IMG/VR virus record: IMGVR_UViG_3300015171_000008
Coordinates: 1-47,130 of that record
Direction: 5' to 3' (one strand)
Length of the DNA stretch: 47,130 nt
Source of the DNA: a virus
The translations under genes were made by a program, and so were the position numbers. Below are positions 39,455-47,130 of this stretch, one piece after another; positions within the stretch are counted from its first letter, which is position 1; every line of letters begins with the position of its first letter. The notes beneath the pieces are model-generated. The model had not been told where the DNA came from, ran no database searches, and worked only from the letters and a program-made list of their open reading frames with translations.

Positions 39455-39777
39455 AAATTTGGTAAGAATTGAATCACTGGCAACACCGAATAAGTCACTT
39501 TTACAATATCCTTAATAGCGACTGGAATTAGCTTAACTCCGGTAACGTCTATTGTGACTGTACCACGAATCAATGCAATTGTTGAAACTGTTCCGCCTAT
39601 AACTGCAATTTGTCCAGGCTCTTTAGCCACGTAATTGAATGGCGAAACTCCAACTATTAAACTTACTGCGGCACTTGGCGCTTGCACGAATTGTTGAAAA
39701 AAGGTTGTCCATGGAGCTAATGCTAATCCACTTCTGTCAACTAAAGGTGCGTCAAGTCGTGGAACAATTAGGGCCAT
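39451..39777 (-). CDS. Small tail-region protein
   Basis: The 108-residue protein begins with DAPLVDRSGLALAPWTTFFQ, and then has a beta-rich, Val-rich C-terminal part (AVIGGTVSTIALIRGTVTID). Proteins with this N-terminal pattern occur between gp10-like hub and ejection genes in P22-type phages. They are unnamed. The start overlaps the last base of the gp10-like gene. Confidence 0.55.
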   Translation of the reverse strand: MALIVPRLDAPLVDRSGLALAPWTTFFQQFVQAPSAAVSLIVGVSPFNYVAKEPGQIAVIGGTVSTIALIRGTVTIDVTGVKLIPVAIKDIVKVTYSVLPVIQFLPNL

Positions 39778-41243
39778 TAGGAACGCAACTTCACAGCATC
39801 CACAAACGCACCATTCAGTGCTGTTTTAAATGGTGCTGACCATGATAATTCAAAAACCCTATCTCGCGCCATGCCCAATCTATTCCAGGACGCTTGCGTT
39901 AAGAAGTCGCCACCAGAGCCTAGGGACTGCACCAAGGCTTGACCATACGTAATGCCGCCATCGTCACTAAATCGCAAAGACACAGGAAAGTCAACATTAG
40001 GATCAGGCGGATCGGCAGTGCCGACTTGCATTGACGCAATAAAATTTTTGTAAACTACGCGGTCACCATCCTCGATCATGTGAGGGAAAGTGAGGATGCG
40101 TGAAATTGGGTTACCATTATCAGTGTACGTGTCAAAATCTAAAATATAAATATTACCATTGGCATAATCTCCAACAATATTCAACCCTTGCCAGAACATA
40201 GCGCCATTCGCCAGCGGTCTACTAAAGTTACCGTTATTATCACTTGATAACCATTCGCACCATTGTTTAGTTTTCAATTCATAAAGCCAGCATTTATTTA
40301 CACTTGGAAATATCAAAGCGTAAAAAGCATGGTCGGCGGTTTGAAAACAAAAACCAATAGCGTCTGCAATTGTCGCATATTTGGCGATCTGACTTGCAAT
40401 ATAAGGAGTTGATATTTCCTCAATATCATAACCAACACCTTTAACTATAATGCCATGGCCTTGCAAGTTTTGCATTAGCCAGAACGTTAAAACATCCTGA
40501 GTTACCGCCGAATAAGGTGCAGCGCAGCCATGATTAACGTAGGCACCTTGCACTTGTTGAAAGAAGAAATCTGCCGCGCCTGTACCAATCCAAATCTCAG
40601 TTGTAAGAGCGCCAATCAGCCATAGATTTTGATGAACAGTTAAAATAGCAATAATAGGATCAGCTGAACCAGCCTTGGCGGCAATGTCTAGCGGATCAAA
40701 TGATGTTCCCGTCGTCAATAGTGTAAAGTCTACCAGCGAAAGCGAAATGTAGAATTGATTAGTTGCTGGACGGTTGAACACAAAGAATGTATCAAGAAAT
40801 AACACAAAGTCAGAACCATAAAAGCTAGGATCGACAATTGTGCCAAAAGCATTAGAATTAATATCAATAGCATATCCGGTAGCCGCGCCATCGACAAGCA
40901 CAACGGCCAAACCATTATCCGCCATATAGACTTGATTCGGCCTATCGGCGATGTTGCCCACAAATACAAGCGCGCCATTTGTCGCCATGAAGTAGACAGT
41001 TGGACCGATTACGATATACGCAGTGTCAATTGACGTTCGATACAAACAGCGGCAAGCACCATTACCACCGGCAGGAACAACGGCACTCGTAAAAAGCAAC
41101 GTTCCAGGCGTAGGATATTCCGTAAATGGAAAAGGGCTTAGCGGACTTTCAGCATTGCTTTCCGCGTACAGATTAATACTTTTTTGCGCACTCGCAATAG
41201 GCGAACGCCCTTGATATGGATTACCGATTAGTGGAGTTTTCAT
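39777..41243 (-). CDS. Tail hub / packaged-DNA stabilisation protein, gp10-like
   Basis: The 488-residue protein matches the P22 gp10-type hub layout: MKTPLIGNPYQGRSPIASAQ and SINLYAES at the N-terminus, GYDIEEIS in the middle, and a C-terminal FSDDGGITYG segment. These proteins plug the portal and carry the tailspikes. The relation to gp4-like and coat genes upstream is in the expected order. The start lies in overlap with the small gene at 41240. Confidence 0.8.
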   Translation of the reverse strand: MKTPLIGNPYQGRSPIASAQKSINLYAESNAESPLSPFPFTEYPTPGTLLFTSAVVPAGGNGACRCLYRTSIDTAYIVIGPTVYFMATNGALVFVGNIADRPNQVYMADNGLAVVLVDGAATGYAIDINSNAFGTIVDPSFYGSDFVLFLDTFFVFNRPATNQFYISLSLVDFTLLTTGTSFDPLDIAAKAGSADPIIAILTVHQNLWLIGALTTEIWIGTGAADFFFQQVQGAYVNHGCAAPYSAVTQDVLTFWLMQNLQGHGIIVKGVGYDIEEISTPYIASQIAKYATIADAIGFCFQTADHAFYALIFPSVNKCWLYELKTKQWCEWLSSDNNGNFSRPLANGAMFWQGLNIVGDYANGNIYILDFDTYTDNGNPISRILTFPHMIEDGDRVVYKNFIASMQVGTADPPDPNVDFPVSLRFSDDGGITYGQALVQSLGSGGDFLTQASWNRLGMARDRVFELSWSAPFKTALNGAFVDAVKLRS

Positions 41244-41485
41244 AGCTTAGTAAAATGTTTAGTCCCATCTGCCGAAAGTGAATAGCCGTTTTCGGCTGCG
41301 TATTGAATATCGCGCAAATATGATTCCAACTTACTATTGAGAATTGCAATTGGATCATTTTTGTAAATTGGAACTTCGATAACTTCTTTAATTACATGAG
41401 GATTATTTACATTGCAATCTTCTTCGCTATACAGCAAGTCGTTATCCCAACTCAGTATAAAATCTTCATTTAAGTAGTTTGGCAT
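41240..41485 (-). CDS. Small hypothetical protein between head-completion and hub genes
   Basis: The 81-residue protein (MPNYLNEDFILSWDNDLLYS, then NSKLESYLRDIQYAAENGYS) is acidic in the first half and helical later. Its stop overlaps the hub gene start as ATGA. No family is recognised. Its position suggests a virion accessory or regulatory role. Confidence 0.5.
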   Translation of the reverse strand: MPNYLNEDFILSWDNDLLYSEEDCNVNNPHVIKEVIEVPIYKNDPIAILNSKLESYLRDIQYAAENGYSLSADGTKHFTKL

Positions 41486-41496
41486 GTCATCTCCAA

Positions 41497-42234
41497 TTAA
41501 TACCCGTCAGGATTCCACAAACTAAATGCCTTACCCTGCCGAAGTCCAGGCGGCATTTGCAATTCAGGAATTTGCGTATTGACAACCTTGATTGTATTTA
41601 AAGCAACCTTAGCCAAGCCGCCAGTTGACGGTTTCGGATCGACTTGATACATTGAACAGATGCGCAGAGCTAAATTATAATGCACAGCTTCCGCATATTC
41701 TTCCGGCATTGTAAAGACGGAATCAATTGTGTTCGGCCATCCCAAATCAGATTCACAAATCATGTGGATTGTATAGGAGGCATCTGGAATTGGCCAGATA
41801 AATAGATTGCCAAGATTGGCATTGTTCTGATTGTCGTAAAAGAATGCTTCTGGAAAAGTGTTTAAACTCTTGACTGTAATTCTAATGTAATCTTCATAGG
41901 AGAAGATTTGACTAAGTGGCAAGCTAACCGGAGTTCCACTTTGCGTGTTCTGAATGAAGTAGCCACCTTTGAATTGCCTTGGACGTGGTGTGATATTCCA
42001 ATAGCCTCCCGGTCCAACGGTGTTAGAAATTGCGCTATTGCCTAACGTCGAATAGTCCGAAAGACTTGGAACCATCCAACGACGACGCTGCCATTGATTA
42101 GTTAAACGTTGAAGTAAAACAAAACAATCGTTAACATCTTCCGCTAATGGTGTCTGGCCGACACCGAGGATTTGAGCCTCTTTGAGACTCAATACGATGA
42201 AGTCCCTAGCTGTTTTAGCATCAAGAGTTGGCAT
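41497..42234 (-). CDS. Head completion / tail accessory protein, gp4-like
   Basis: I use the Met at 42234 (MPTLDAKTARDFIVLSLKEA) since relatives start this way; an in-frame ATG at 42255 adds seven residues. The product has about 245 residues with a conserved LLQRLTNQWQRRRWMVPS segment and NLFIWPIPDASYTIHMICES. This fits the P22 gp4-type proteins that close the portal ring after packaging. Its place just after coat and before gp10 agrees. Confidence 0.7.
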   Translation of the reverse strand: MPTLDAKTARDFIVLSLKEAQILGVGQTPLAEDVNDCFVLLQRLTNQWQRRRWMVPSLSDYSTLGNSAISNTVGPGGYWNITPRPRQFKGGYFIQNTQSGTPVSLPLSQIFSYEDYIRITVKSLNTFPEAFFYDNQNNANLGNLFIWPIPDASYTIHMICESDLGWPNTIDSVFTMPEEYAEAVHYNLALRICSMYQVDPKPSTGGLAKVALNTIKVVNTQIPELQMPPGLRQGKAFSLWNPDGY

Positions 42235-42274
42235 AATTGCATTTCTGCCATGCACTTTTGCATGACGATTTCTG

Positions 42275-42303
42275 TTGAATTAAAGTAGCGAGTTATCTAT
42301 AAA
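42275..42303 (+). promoter_or_regulatory. Promoter of the plus-strand gene 42334-42555
   Basis: TTGAAT (42275-42280), 17-base spacer, TATAAA (42298-42303). The predicted start lies near 42310, before GGAG at 42322-42325. It is one of the few promoters pointing against the virion operon. Confidence 0.65.
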
Positions 42304-42333
42304 TAATCATCGACATTGAAATGGAGCAAGCAA

Positions 42334-42555
42334 ATGAACCTCAAAAATAACAAATGGCTACTGGATATTGAAAGTCGCGGAAAACTCGCTTTCAATAAAA
42401 ATCTCATAACCAGCCACAAAGACGCTGAAAAATACGCACGTAAAACATACATGGCGGTAATCGAGCGTGAAGTTTTTGTGTCTGGTTGGAATATGGCCTT
42501 TTGGGACGAACAAGAGCGCGTCTTAAAAGCAAGCCGGATTAAAGAGGGGGCCTAG
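42334..42555 (+). CDS. Independently promoted 73-residue protein within the virion operon
   Basis: The ATG at 42334 follows GGAG by eight bases. The protein (MNLKNNKWLLDIESRGKLAF, then KYARKTYMAVIEREVFVSGW) is basic and helical and ends NMAFWDEQERVLKASR. It reads against the surrounding late genes and has its own promoter and terminator, the arrangement of a 'moron' gene. I do not recognise it. Confidence 0.6.
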   Translation: MNLKNNKWLLDIESRGKLAFNKNLITSHKDAEKYARKTYMAVIEREVFVSGWNMAFWDEQERVLKASRIKEGA

Positions 42556-42562
42556 CCCCCTC
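42544..42562. terminator. Bidirectional terminator between convergent genes
   Basis: GAGGGGGC (42544-42551) and GCCCCCTC (42555-42562) form an 8-bp stem with loop CTA. On the minus strand TTTAAT follows; on the plus strand little T follows, but the position at the stop of the plus gene and near the minus-strand stop at 42565 suggests a shared terminator. Confidence 0.5.
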
Positions 42563-42564
42563 CA

Positions 42565-42939
42565 CTACTTCTTACCATCCCAACCCGGCTGCTTACTGGC
42601 ATCCACCTTCGGCTTATCGGCAAACTTCTTCGCCGCCCTATGCTCAATGTGGGTAGCGTAATAACCCTCATCATTAGCAGCGGATTCCTCATCCTCATTA
42701 TTTACAACGCGGCTCTGTTGTGACATTGAAGGATGCTGAAGCATCATCTTTCCCTTATCGTTCTCAATGAGAACCTTTTCGAAAAGGATTCCGCCCTTGT
42801 CATCAAACTTGTGAACAAACATAGGATATTTCGTATGTCCAAATTCGTTAATGATATTGGGGTTAACGCCGTGCTCAGGATGTGGATTGGCAACAGTCCA
42901 TTCAGGATGATTACCGATGTTGGAATTGAAATCAGCCAT
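42565..42939 (-). CDS. Small virion-operon protein downstream of coat
   Basis: With the ATG at 42939 (AAGGA upstream) the product has 124 residues. It has a polar N-terminus (MADFNSNIGNHPEWTVANPH), a beta segment (GHTKYPMFVHKFDDKGGILF) and a Lys/Asp-rich tail. Place and size suggest a coat-associated or decoration protein; no homology is claimed. Confidence 0.5.
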   Translation of the reverse strand: MADFNSNIGNHPEWTVANPHPEHGVNPNIINEFGHTKYPMFVHKFDDKGGILFEKVLIENDKGKMMLQHPSMSQQSRVVNNEDEESAANDEGYYATHIEHRAAKKFADKPKVDASKQPGWDGKK

Positions 42940-43001
42940 TTTCATGTTCCTTTAAATGAAAAAGACGACGGGCATTTGCGACCGCCGGTCATGGGAGGAA
43001 A

Positions 43002-44249
43002 TTAAATCTTACCGGCAATACAACATAACCACTCAGGTTTGACGTATAAGAAACCAAACAATACGTCAATTCTTGTAGCCAATTGATCAGAGTTGGGAAG
43101 ATAATCGGTCAAGATACGAATGCTGATACCATCGTAATTAGCGCGAGCAGCTTCCTCAACGGCCTTCTTGGGCATAACCAAGTCGGCAGTTGCCATAGTA
43201 ACTGCCTTCTGTACGAAGGCAATCGACTTTCGATATACAGAGCTAGCGGGAGTTGCCAGCACCATTGCCGCGCCATTGATTGGCGAGCTATCAACGGTCT
43301 GATATTGAACGTCAGCACCGCCGACAACACCACCAACCGGAGGCACCAAACCAGGATAGATCGGAATCGAAGTTCCGCCCGTTCCAACGTCAGCTGTTGC
43401 AACAAACTGTGCCAGAGTGCCGTTAGACTGCTTGGTAACGCGGTTAGCACTGTTCACATTAGCGAAGGTGAAAATGTCACCCTTCTTAATCGTGCCAGTA
43501 ATAGCATTGACCGTAATGGTGCCACCAGTAAACGCAGTGGTTTGGCCACCGCCGTTTACAGTGCCACCAGCCGAAAAGCTGCCAGTGGTATGCTTGATGG
43601 CCGTCTGATCTTCAAACCAACGCTCATAGCCAAGACCGGACTTCATGCTACCAGTACGAAATTGAGCACTAATTTCCGGAGTAGGATTGAGCAAACCGGC
43701 CAAAGACGAAACCGCACGGGCATTGGCAAACGGATCAAGCACAATTCGGCGAGTCATCATATCGGCCGAATTAGTGGTGAGCGTGGCATTGCCCGCAAGG
43801 AACGTGTCCATGGTCGGGTCAATGATGTTGCCAGCGCCATCGACGTTGGAAACAAGATTGGACACGCCACCTTCCGAACCAAGCATGACAGTAGAGGCAA
43901 CCTTACCAGCAAGGTTGTTAATCATTGGTGCCATAACGATCTCCGAATAATCGTCAATCGACATGGTGCGCTCGGCAGTGGTAAACGGCACAGCTACATT
44001 CTTCTGACTGGAAACAGTCAAAGTGGTGTACTGCTCATTAGTAGCCTGAAGCTGCATCGCCGGACCATCGGTCACGACATAATCGTTTGGCAGTCGAATG
44101 CGCAAGGTGGAACCAATCTTGGCGCCATCAACGGCAAAGCTGCCGTCGTATTGCGTATCCATATTCATAATATAGAGATTAGAGTTTTTGAATAATCGTA
44201 CTGCTTCAGCGGTGATCATGTCGATAGTTAACAAAGAATTTCCGGCCAT
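43002..44249 (-). CDS. Major capsid (coat) protein, P22 gp5-like
   Basis: The 415-residue protein matches the P22 coat family: SLLTIDMITAEAVRLFKNSN near the start, IGSTLRIRLPNDYVVTDG, then YTTLTVSSQKNVAVPFTTAE and DDYSEIVMAPMINNLAGKVA. There is a Gly/Thr-rich insertion domain around residues 225-290 and a C-terminal end with LPNSDQLATRIDVLFGFLYV. It forms the HK97-fold capsid with the scaffold encoded upstream. A homing endonuclease remnant separates scaffold and coat genes. Confidence 0.85.
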   Translation of the reverse strand: MAGNSLLTIDMITAEAVRLFKNSNLYIMNMDTQYDGSFAVDGAKIGSTLRIRLPNDYVVTDGPAMQLQATNEQYTTLTVSSQKNVAVPFTTAERTMSIDDYSEIVMAPMINNLAGKVASTVMLGSEGGVSNLVSNVDGAGNIIDPTMDTFLAGNATLTTNSADMMTRRIVLDPFANARAVSSLAGLLNPTPEISAQFRTGSMKSGLGYERWFEDQTAIKHTTGSFSAGGTVNGGGQTTAFTGGTITVNAITGTIKKGDIFTFANVNSANRVTKQSNGTLAQFVATADVGTGGTSIPIYPGLVPPVGGVVGGADVQYQTVDSSPINGAAMVLATPASSVYRKSIAFVQKAVTMATADLVMPKKAVEEAARANYDGISIRILTDYLPNSDQLATRIDVLFGFLYVKPEWLCCIAGKI

Positions 44250-44294
44250 TGTGATCTATCCTTCAAATCTAATTTTGGTTAAAGTCATGAGTTA

Positions 44295-44477
44295 GTGAAA
44301 AATAAAAATAGCGATGTACCGTTTGCGCAAAAGGTAGCCATATTGCAGTCCAAATGGGAAATTGCTCGGCGCTTGACTGCCGAACGATTGAACAAGCCCG
44401 ACGATCTATTTACAGCGGATCGTGCGAATCACGCATCTTCGAATGCCTATAATGCCGACAAACGGGCGATAGCTTAG
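44295..44477 (+). CDS. Possible plus-strand 60-residue protein
   Basis: A GTG-started frame of 60 codons reads as a helical basic protein (DVPFAQKVAILQSKWEIARR, then NKPDDLFTADRANHASS). It lies in the gap between coat and the endonuclease remnant. No ribosome site or promoter is clear, so it is only a candidate. Confidence 0.35.
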   Translation: MKNKNSDVPFAQKVAILQSKWEIARRLTAERLNKPDDLFTADRANHASSNAYNADKRAIA

Positions 44478-44501
44478 AGTGCCCACACTAATGTGGACTT
44501 G

Positions 44502-45092
44502 TCAATCCTTTTTATGTCGATTTTTAGCGGCGATTGACATATTCAGGCGAGCTTCGTCTGACACCACGCGTCCCTTAAGAGAATCCGATATGTTTTGTCT
44601 AGCTTGTTCTGAGCGTTTACGCCCTGTGGTTTTAGCAATTCTATTTGCAATTTGTTCGTCACTTTGTTTACGACCACTATTGAGTTTATTTCCAAGCATC
44701 TTCAACCGACGCTTTTCTTTAGTAGCTTCAGATTGCTTGTGACCTAAATGTGATTGCCGCAACTTCTCTCTAGTTTCCTCACTCGCTTTAACACCAGTTC
44801 GATTGCGAGCAACCTTACAGATATTGTAACCTATATTTATATCGGTAGCGTTTAAACGTTAAATCCAATACTGCTCACGATTAATCAAATCGCTTGTATA
44901 TTCAATAGCGTGAAATTGAAAGCAAGCTTCTCCGTAAGCATTCCAAGCGGCTTGCAGATGGCGATTGTGGTGATTATTCCGATTCAATTCGAGCCGATGC
45001 AATCACCATCTATCTTGAAATTCAACGGCACTTCCGACATACAACTTGTTGTTAACCGTATTGACAATCAGATATATGCCGGAATTTACCAT
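44502..45092 (-). pseudogene. GIY-YIG homing endonuclease (NUMOD3) with two in-frame stops
   Basis: One 197-codon frame starts with an ATG at 45092 that overlaps the scaffold stop as TAATG. It reads SGIYLIVNTVNNKLYVGSAV (GIY-YIG motifs), then TGA at codon 30 (45003-45005), then LHRLELNRNNHHNRHLQAAW (catalytic Arg/His region) and INREQYWI, then TAA at codon 78 (44859-44861), then NIGYNICKVARNRTG and NUMOD3-like repeats ending near 44502. Without the stops it would be a full-length free-standing homing endonuclease. TAA, TGA and TAG all end other genes here, so decay or sequence error is likelier than stop recoding. Confidence 0.85.
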
Positions 45093-46015
45093 TACCGATA
45101 ACCTGCCGCCCTAGCCTTATTCCTAGCCTCAATCTGCGCCGCTCGCTTACGAATGAAATCAGGTGACAATGCTCCGCTAGCATCTTTGATTTCCTTATCC
45201 CTAATAACCAAATCATTGCTAGTCGAACTAGTCTTACCACCAAGCGGCGTAATCGGATCAGGAACCTTAGACAATTCCTTAGCCTTTGGCTTAGCGCCAG
45301 TCGTTATTTTATTAGAAATCTTACTTAGCTCAACTGCCGCCTTTGTGGGGTTCAATGCAATAATCCGTTCGTATTCGTCAACGTCATCTGCCAGATTGGC
45401 AAGCACAGCAGCGCCATTATCCAAGTCATCAAGGATGCCAATCATGTGACCAGGGATAGGCGCAACATCTTCGGCAATAGCTTTAATCTTTTTAATGAAG
45501 TCCTTGTCAATCTTTTCGGCAGCATCGGCCAGCCGATTACTAGCCTGCACAAATTCGCGCTCTGCGGCTTTAGCTTCAGCCTTTACACTAGCTCGCTTTT
45601 CAACTTCGTCATCATCGTACTTACCCTCCTTACCCTCTTTGGCGTCGGCAAGTTCCTTTTTGACAGCCGCTAATTCTTCTTCAAGCGTTTTACGCTTTGC
45701 GACTTCCTTGTCGATCTTACGTTGGATTCGTGCTTTTTCAGCGGTAGTCTTTGCCTCCGCTTTAGCCGTTTCCAATTCCTCTTGCTTTTCTTCAGAGGTT
45801 TCGATTTCTTCTTTTGTTTCGGTAACGGTTTCTGTTCCTGATTCTCCGCTTTTATCATCAGCGTCATTAGCTGCATCGGAGTTATCATCCGTCTTTGCCT
45901 CAACTTCCTCTTTCTTCTCTACAACTTCTCCATTGTCGTCCTTAGTTACAACGCCAGTAACAGTAACAAGCTTGCGCGCCTCAGCCGCTAATTCTCGCTC
46001 AGTTTTATCAGCCAT
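45092..46015 (-). CDS. Scaffold protein
   Basis: The 307-residue protein is very acidic and helical, with long coiled coils (about residues 75-135, ETSEEKQEELETAKAEAKTT) and a C-terminal part with NKITTGAKPKAKELSKVPDP and a basic end (RKRAAQIEARNKARA). This composition and the place just before the coat gene are typical of P22-type scaffold proteins, whose basic C-terminal hook binds coat. The ATG has GGAG upstream. Its stop overlaps the start of the endonuclease remnant. Confidence 0.75.
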   Translation of the reverse strand: MADKTERELAAEARKLVTVTGVVTKDDNGEVVEKKEEVEAKTDDNSDAANDADDKSGESGTETVTETKEEIETSEEKQEELETAKAEAKTTAEKARIQRKIDKEVAKRKTLEEELAAVKKELADAKEGKEGKYDDDEVEKRASVKAEAKAAEREFVQASNRLADAAEKIDKDFIKKIKAIAEDVAPIPGHMIGILDDLDNGAAVLANLADDVDEYERIIALNPTKAAVELSKISNKITTGAKPKAKELSKVPDPITPLGGKTSSTSNDLVIRDKEIKDASGALSPDFIRKRAAQIEARNKARAAGYR

Positions 46016-46016
46016 A

Positions 46017-46265
46017 TTATCTCCAATGCGTTGACCAATTAGTAACTTTTATATCCCGTCTTCTAACTTCAGCTTCAATCCTATCGCACAAAGCCTTGTA
46101 TTCAGGATTGACATGATCCGTCATTGACGTATGTTTAATCTTTCTATTCTTCAATCTTTCAATGCGAATAGGGTCCGCAAGCTTCTTTTGTCTATTCTCG
46201 TGCATTGCGAGAATAGATTCACGATAGGCAATTAGCTCTGTGTCGGATAGTTCCTCAATATTCAT
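46017..46265 (-). CDS. Small helical protein upstream of scaffold
   Basis: The ATG at 46265 overlaps the previous stop as TAATG. The 82-residue product (MNIEELSDTELIAYRESILA, then NPEYKALCDRIEAEVRRRDI) is helical and charged, and looks like a short coiled-coil protein. Function unknown. It is part of the operon leading into scaffold. Confidence 0.5.
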   Translation of the reverse strand: MNIEELSDTELIAYRESILAMHENRQKKLADPIRIERLKNRKIKHTSMTDHVNPEYKALCDRIEAEVRRRDIKVTNWSTHWR

Positions 46266-46504
46266 TAACAAAACTTCTTAAGCGAACTCATTTTATCCTT
46301 GGCGACTTCCTTTACAGCCTTCATTAGCTGCGGATCGCTACGGTGCTTTTCCGCTCTTTCAAGATCGCGCATAGCATCCTCGGCACGCCATTTCATATCA
46401 TCATTTGAGCGGACTGGCTTTGGATCATCATGGATAATTTTAACTGGAATTGGTGTCTCACTCGTGGGCAACTTATTATTTGGAATGCGTCCCTTTTTAG
46501 CCAT
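46265..46504 (-). CDS. Small charged protein upstream of scaffold
   Basis: The 79-residue protein begins MAKKGRIPNNKLPTSETPIP behind AGGAG. The second half is a charged helix (DDMKWRAEDAMRDLERAEKH, then KAVKEVAKDKMSSLKKFC). Short proteins with this layout are common next to portal and scaffold genes in podoviruses. Function unknown. Confidence 0.55.
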   Translation of the reverse strand: MAKKGRIPNNKLPTSETPIPVKIIHDDPKPVRSNDDMKWRAEDAMRDLERAEKHRSDPQLMKAVKEVAKDKMSSLKKFC

Positions 46505-46512
46505 AATATCTC

Positions 46513-46920
46513 CTAATGACTCGTTATTTTGCTTGAATTAAATATAACCGGTAAATCTCTCTTATCGCCTTTCGGCAACATCTTTTCCAACGCTTTCATA
46601 TTCATTGTGTGCGGATCAATTGCGTCAAGATAAGGTTCGTTTGCCCGTTCGAGGTATGCGGCAGTGATCTCAGCTTTCATGTTCTCGTGAATGTCAGGAC
46701 GGCCTAGCATATCCAAGCACAGTTCTATTGCCTTTGGCAAGAAGGTTAAAAACTTTGCTCGCGCGAAAGCTTTAGCGGATTTAAATTCCGAAGTCATGCC
46801 AGCCGAGCGGCAATCCTCGAAAAAAGTGCCCGCAAGTTCCCCCGCGACCTTTTCGAACAAGGTGTATTTAGGTTGAGATAAGAGATATTTTTTGTGTTTG
46901 TCGGCTAAGTTATCGGTCAT
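46513..46920 (-). CDS. Conserved phage protein upstream of scaffold
   Basis: The 135-residue protein contains KAFARAKFLTFLPKAIELCL and LGRPDIHENMKAEITAAYLE, a helical pattern conserved in podoviruses between portal and scaffold. It is unnamed and might contact portal or scaffold. Its ATG overlaps the stop of the cut-off gene on the right as ATGA. Confidence 0.6.
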   Translation of the reverse strand: MTDNLADKHKKYLLSQPKYTLFEKVAGELAGTFFEDCRSAGMTSEFKSAKAFARAKFLTFLPKAIELCLDMLGRPDIHENMKAEITAAYLERANEPYLDAIDPHTMNMKALEKMLPKGDKRDLPVIFNSSKITSH

Positions 46921-47130
46921 TTGCGTTTCTCAAAAGGATTGTTATCGGTAGGAGTAAAAGTCACACCTGGATAAGCGCCACTAAACAAAGGTTGACCCTT
47001 TTTCATTACTACGTCTTTTAGCGATTGTGGAATGTCGATGTAGTGGATAGGACCATTTTTAGAATTACCAATATTATCTCGCAATTTATTCCACTCAACT
47101 TTTTGTTCAGCGGTCATAGGTTTTGAATTT
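46917..47130 (-). CDS. C-terminal end of a large phage protein, 5' cut by window edge
   Basis: The frame is open to the right edge (71 codons), so the start may lie outside. The visible end has HYIDIPQSLKDVVMKKGQPL followed by FSG and a Pro-rich tail ending in Lys-Arg. A 'DIP-x-S-L-x-x-x-V-x-x-x-GQPLFS' end is typical of the C-termini of large multi-domain phage proteins (polyvalent or MuF-type). An internal ATG at 47117 is possible but less likely to be the start. Confidence 0.55.
   Translation of the reverse strand, partial: NSKPMTAEQKVEWNKLRDNIGNSKNGPIHYIDIPQSLKDVVMKKGQPLFSGAYPGVTFTPTDNNPFEKRK

Noticed and set aside
43083-44195. A long plus-strand open frame (370 codons) opposite the coat gene
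   Set aside because: It mirrors the coat gene codons, is rich in Arg, Ser and Thr without domains, and the coat frame on the minus strand is well supported.
44502-45092. Use of an alternative genetic code (readable stops) by the phage
   Set aside because: TAA, TGA and TAG all end other genes at the right places; only this one gene and a few remnants have internal stops.
1-47130. Temperate lifestyle markers
   Set aside because: There is a ParB-like gene and an RHH regulator, but I see no integrase, excisionase or attachment site, so lysogeny cannot be claimed.

Overview
The window is most of the genome of a tailed dsDNA phage with P22-type head and tail-hub genes, probably a podovirus. The evidence is a P22-type coat protein, an acidic coiled-coil scaffold, gp4-like and gp10-like head-to-tail proteins, two or three ejection-type proteins, a tailspike with a pectate-lyase-like depolymerase domain, a small terminase subunit and a family B DNA polymerase. 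The host is probably a Gram-negative pseudomonad-phylum bacterium, perhaps an alphaproteobacterium: there is a GcrA-like DNA-binding protein, an outer-membrane-style lysis cassette, and a phage tRNA for a codon that is rare in GC-rich hosts. I see no integrase or attachment site.

Layout. (1) 1-6.3 kb, minus strand: a host-surface island with three fibre-like proteins that begin with Sec-type signal peptides, a further small secreted protein, an O-antigen polymerase/ligase-like gene split by a frameshift, and the small terminase. (2) 6.4-14.7 kb, minus: many small early genes (KTSC, two paralogous pairs, an Ala/His-repeat protein, ParB-like, VRR-NUC nuclease, GcrA-like, DNA methyltransferase), one tRNA, and recurring RTTAAAGT boxes and TTGACA-type promoters. 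(3) 14.7-17.5 kb: an iteron-like region, then a primase/DUF3987-type replication protein. (4) 17.66-18.06 kb: divergent promoters beside a ribbon-helix-helix protein, and a highly structured region of about 290 nt likely to be a non-coding RNA. (5) 18.06-27.66 kb, plus: recombination and replication genes (Sak4-like ATPase, Acb2-like anti-CBASS protein, frameshifted DUF669-like ssDNA-binding protein, PD-(D/E)XK nuclease, SF2 helicase, clamp-like protein, a GC-richer two-gene cassette, DNA polymerase B). (6) 27.66-30.66 kb, minus: lysis genes (secreted M15 peptidase, spanin/holin-like membrane proteins, lipase, small secreted protein, GH19 endolysin). (7) 30.67-47.13 kb, minus: the virion operon, from the tailspike back to scaffold and a cut-off gene at the right edge, with a broken GIY-YIG homing endonuclease between scaffold and coat and one independently promoted plus-strand gene.

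The large terminase and portal genes are not visible. The left edge carries the small terminase plus fibre island and the right edge the genes just before scaffold, all reading leftwards. This fits a circular or permuted map in which terminase large subunit and portal lie in a few kb not shown, joining position 1 to position 47130. That join is an inference.

The observations I rate highest are the structured RNA at 17.76-18.05 kb, the split O-antigen polymerase-like gene beside signal-peptide-bearing fibre proteins, the GIY-YIG gene with two in-frame stops that is translationally coupled to scaffold, the iteron region at 14.84-15.11 kb, and the repeated promoter boxes.
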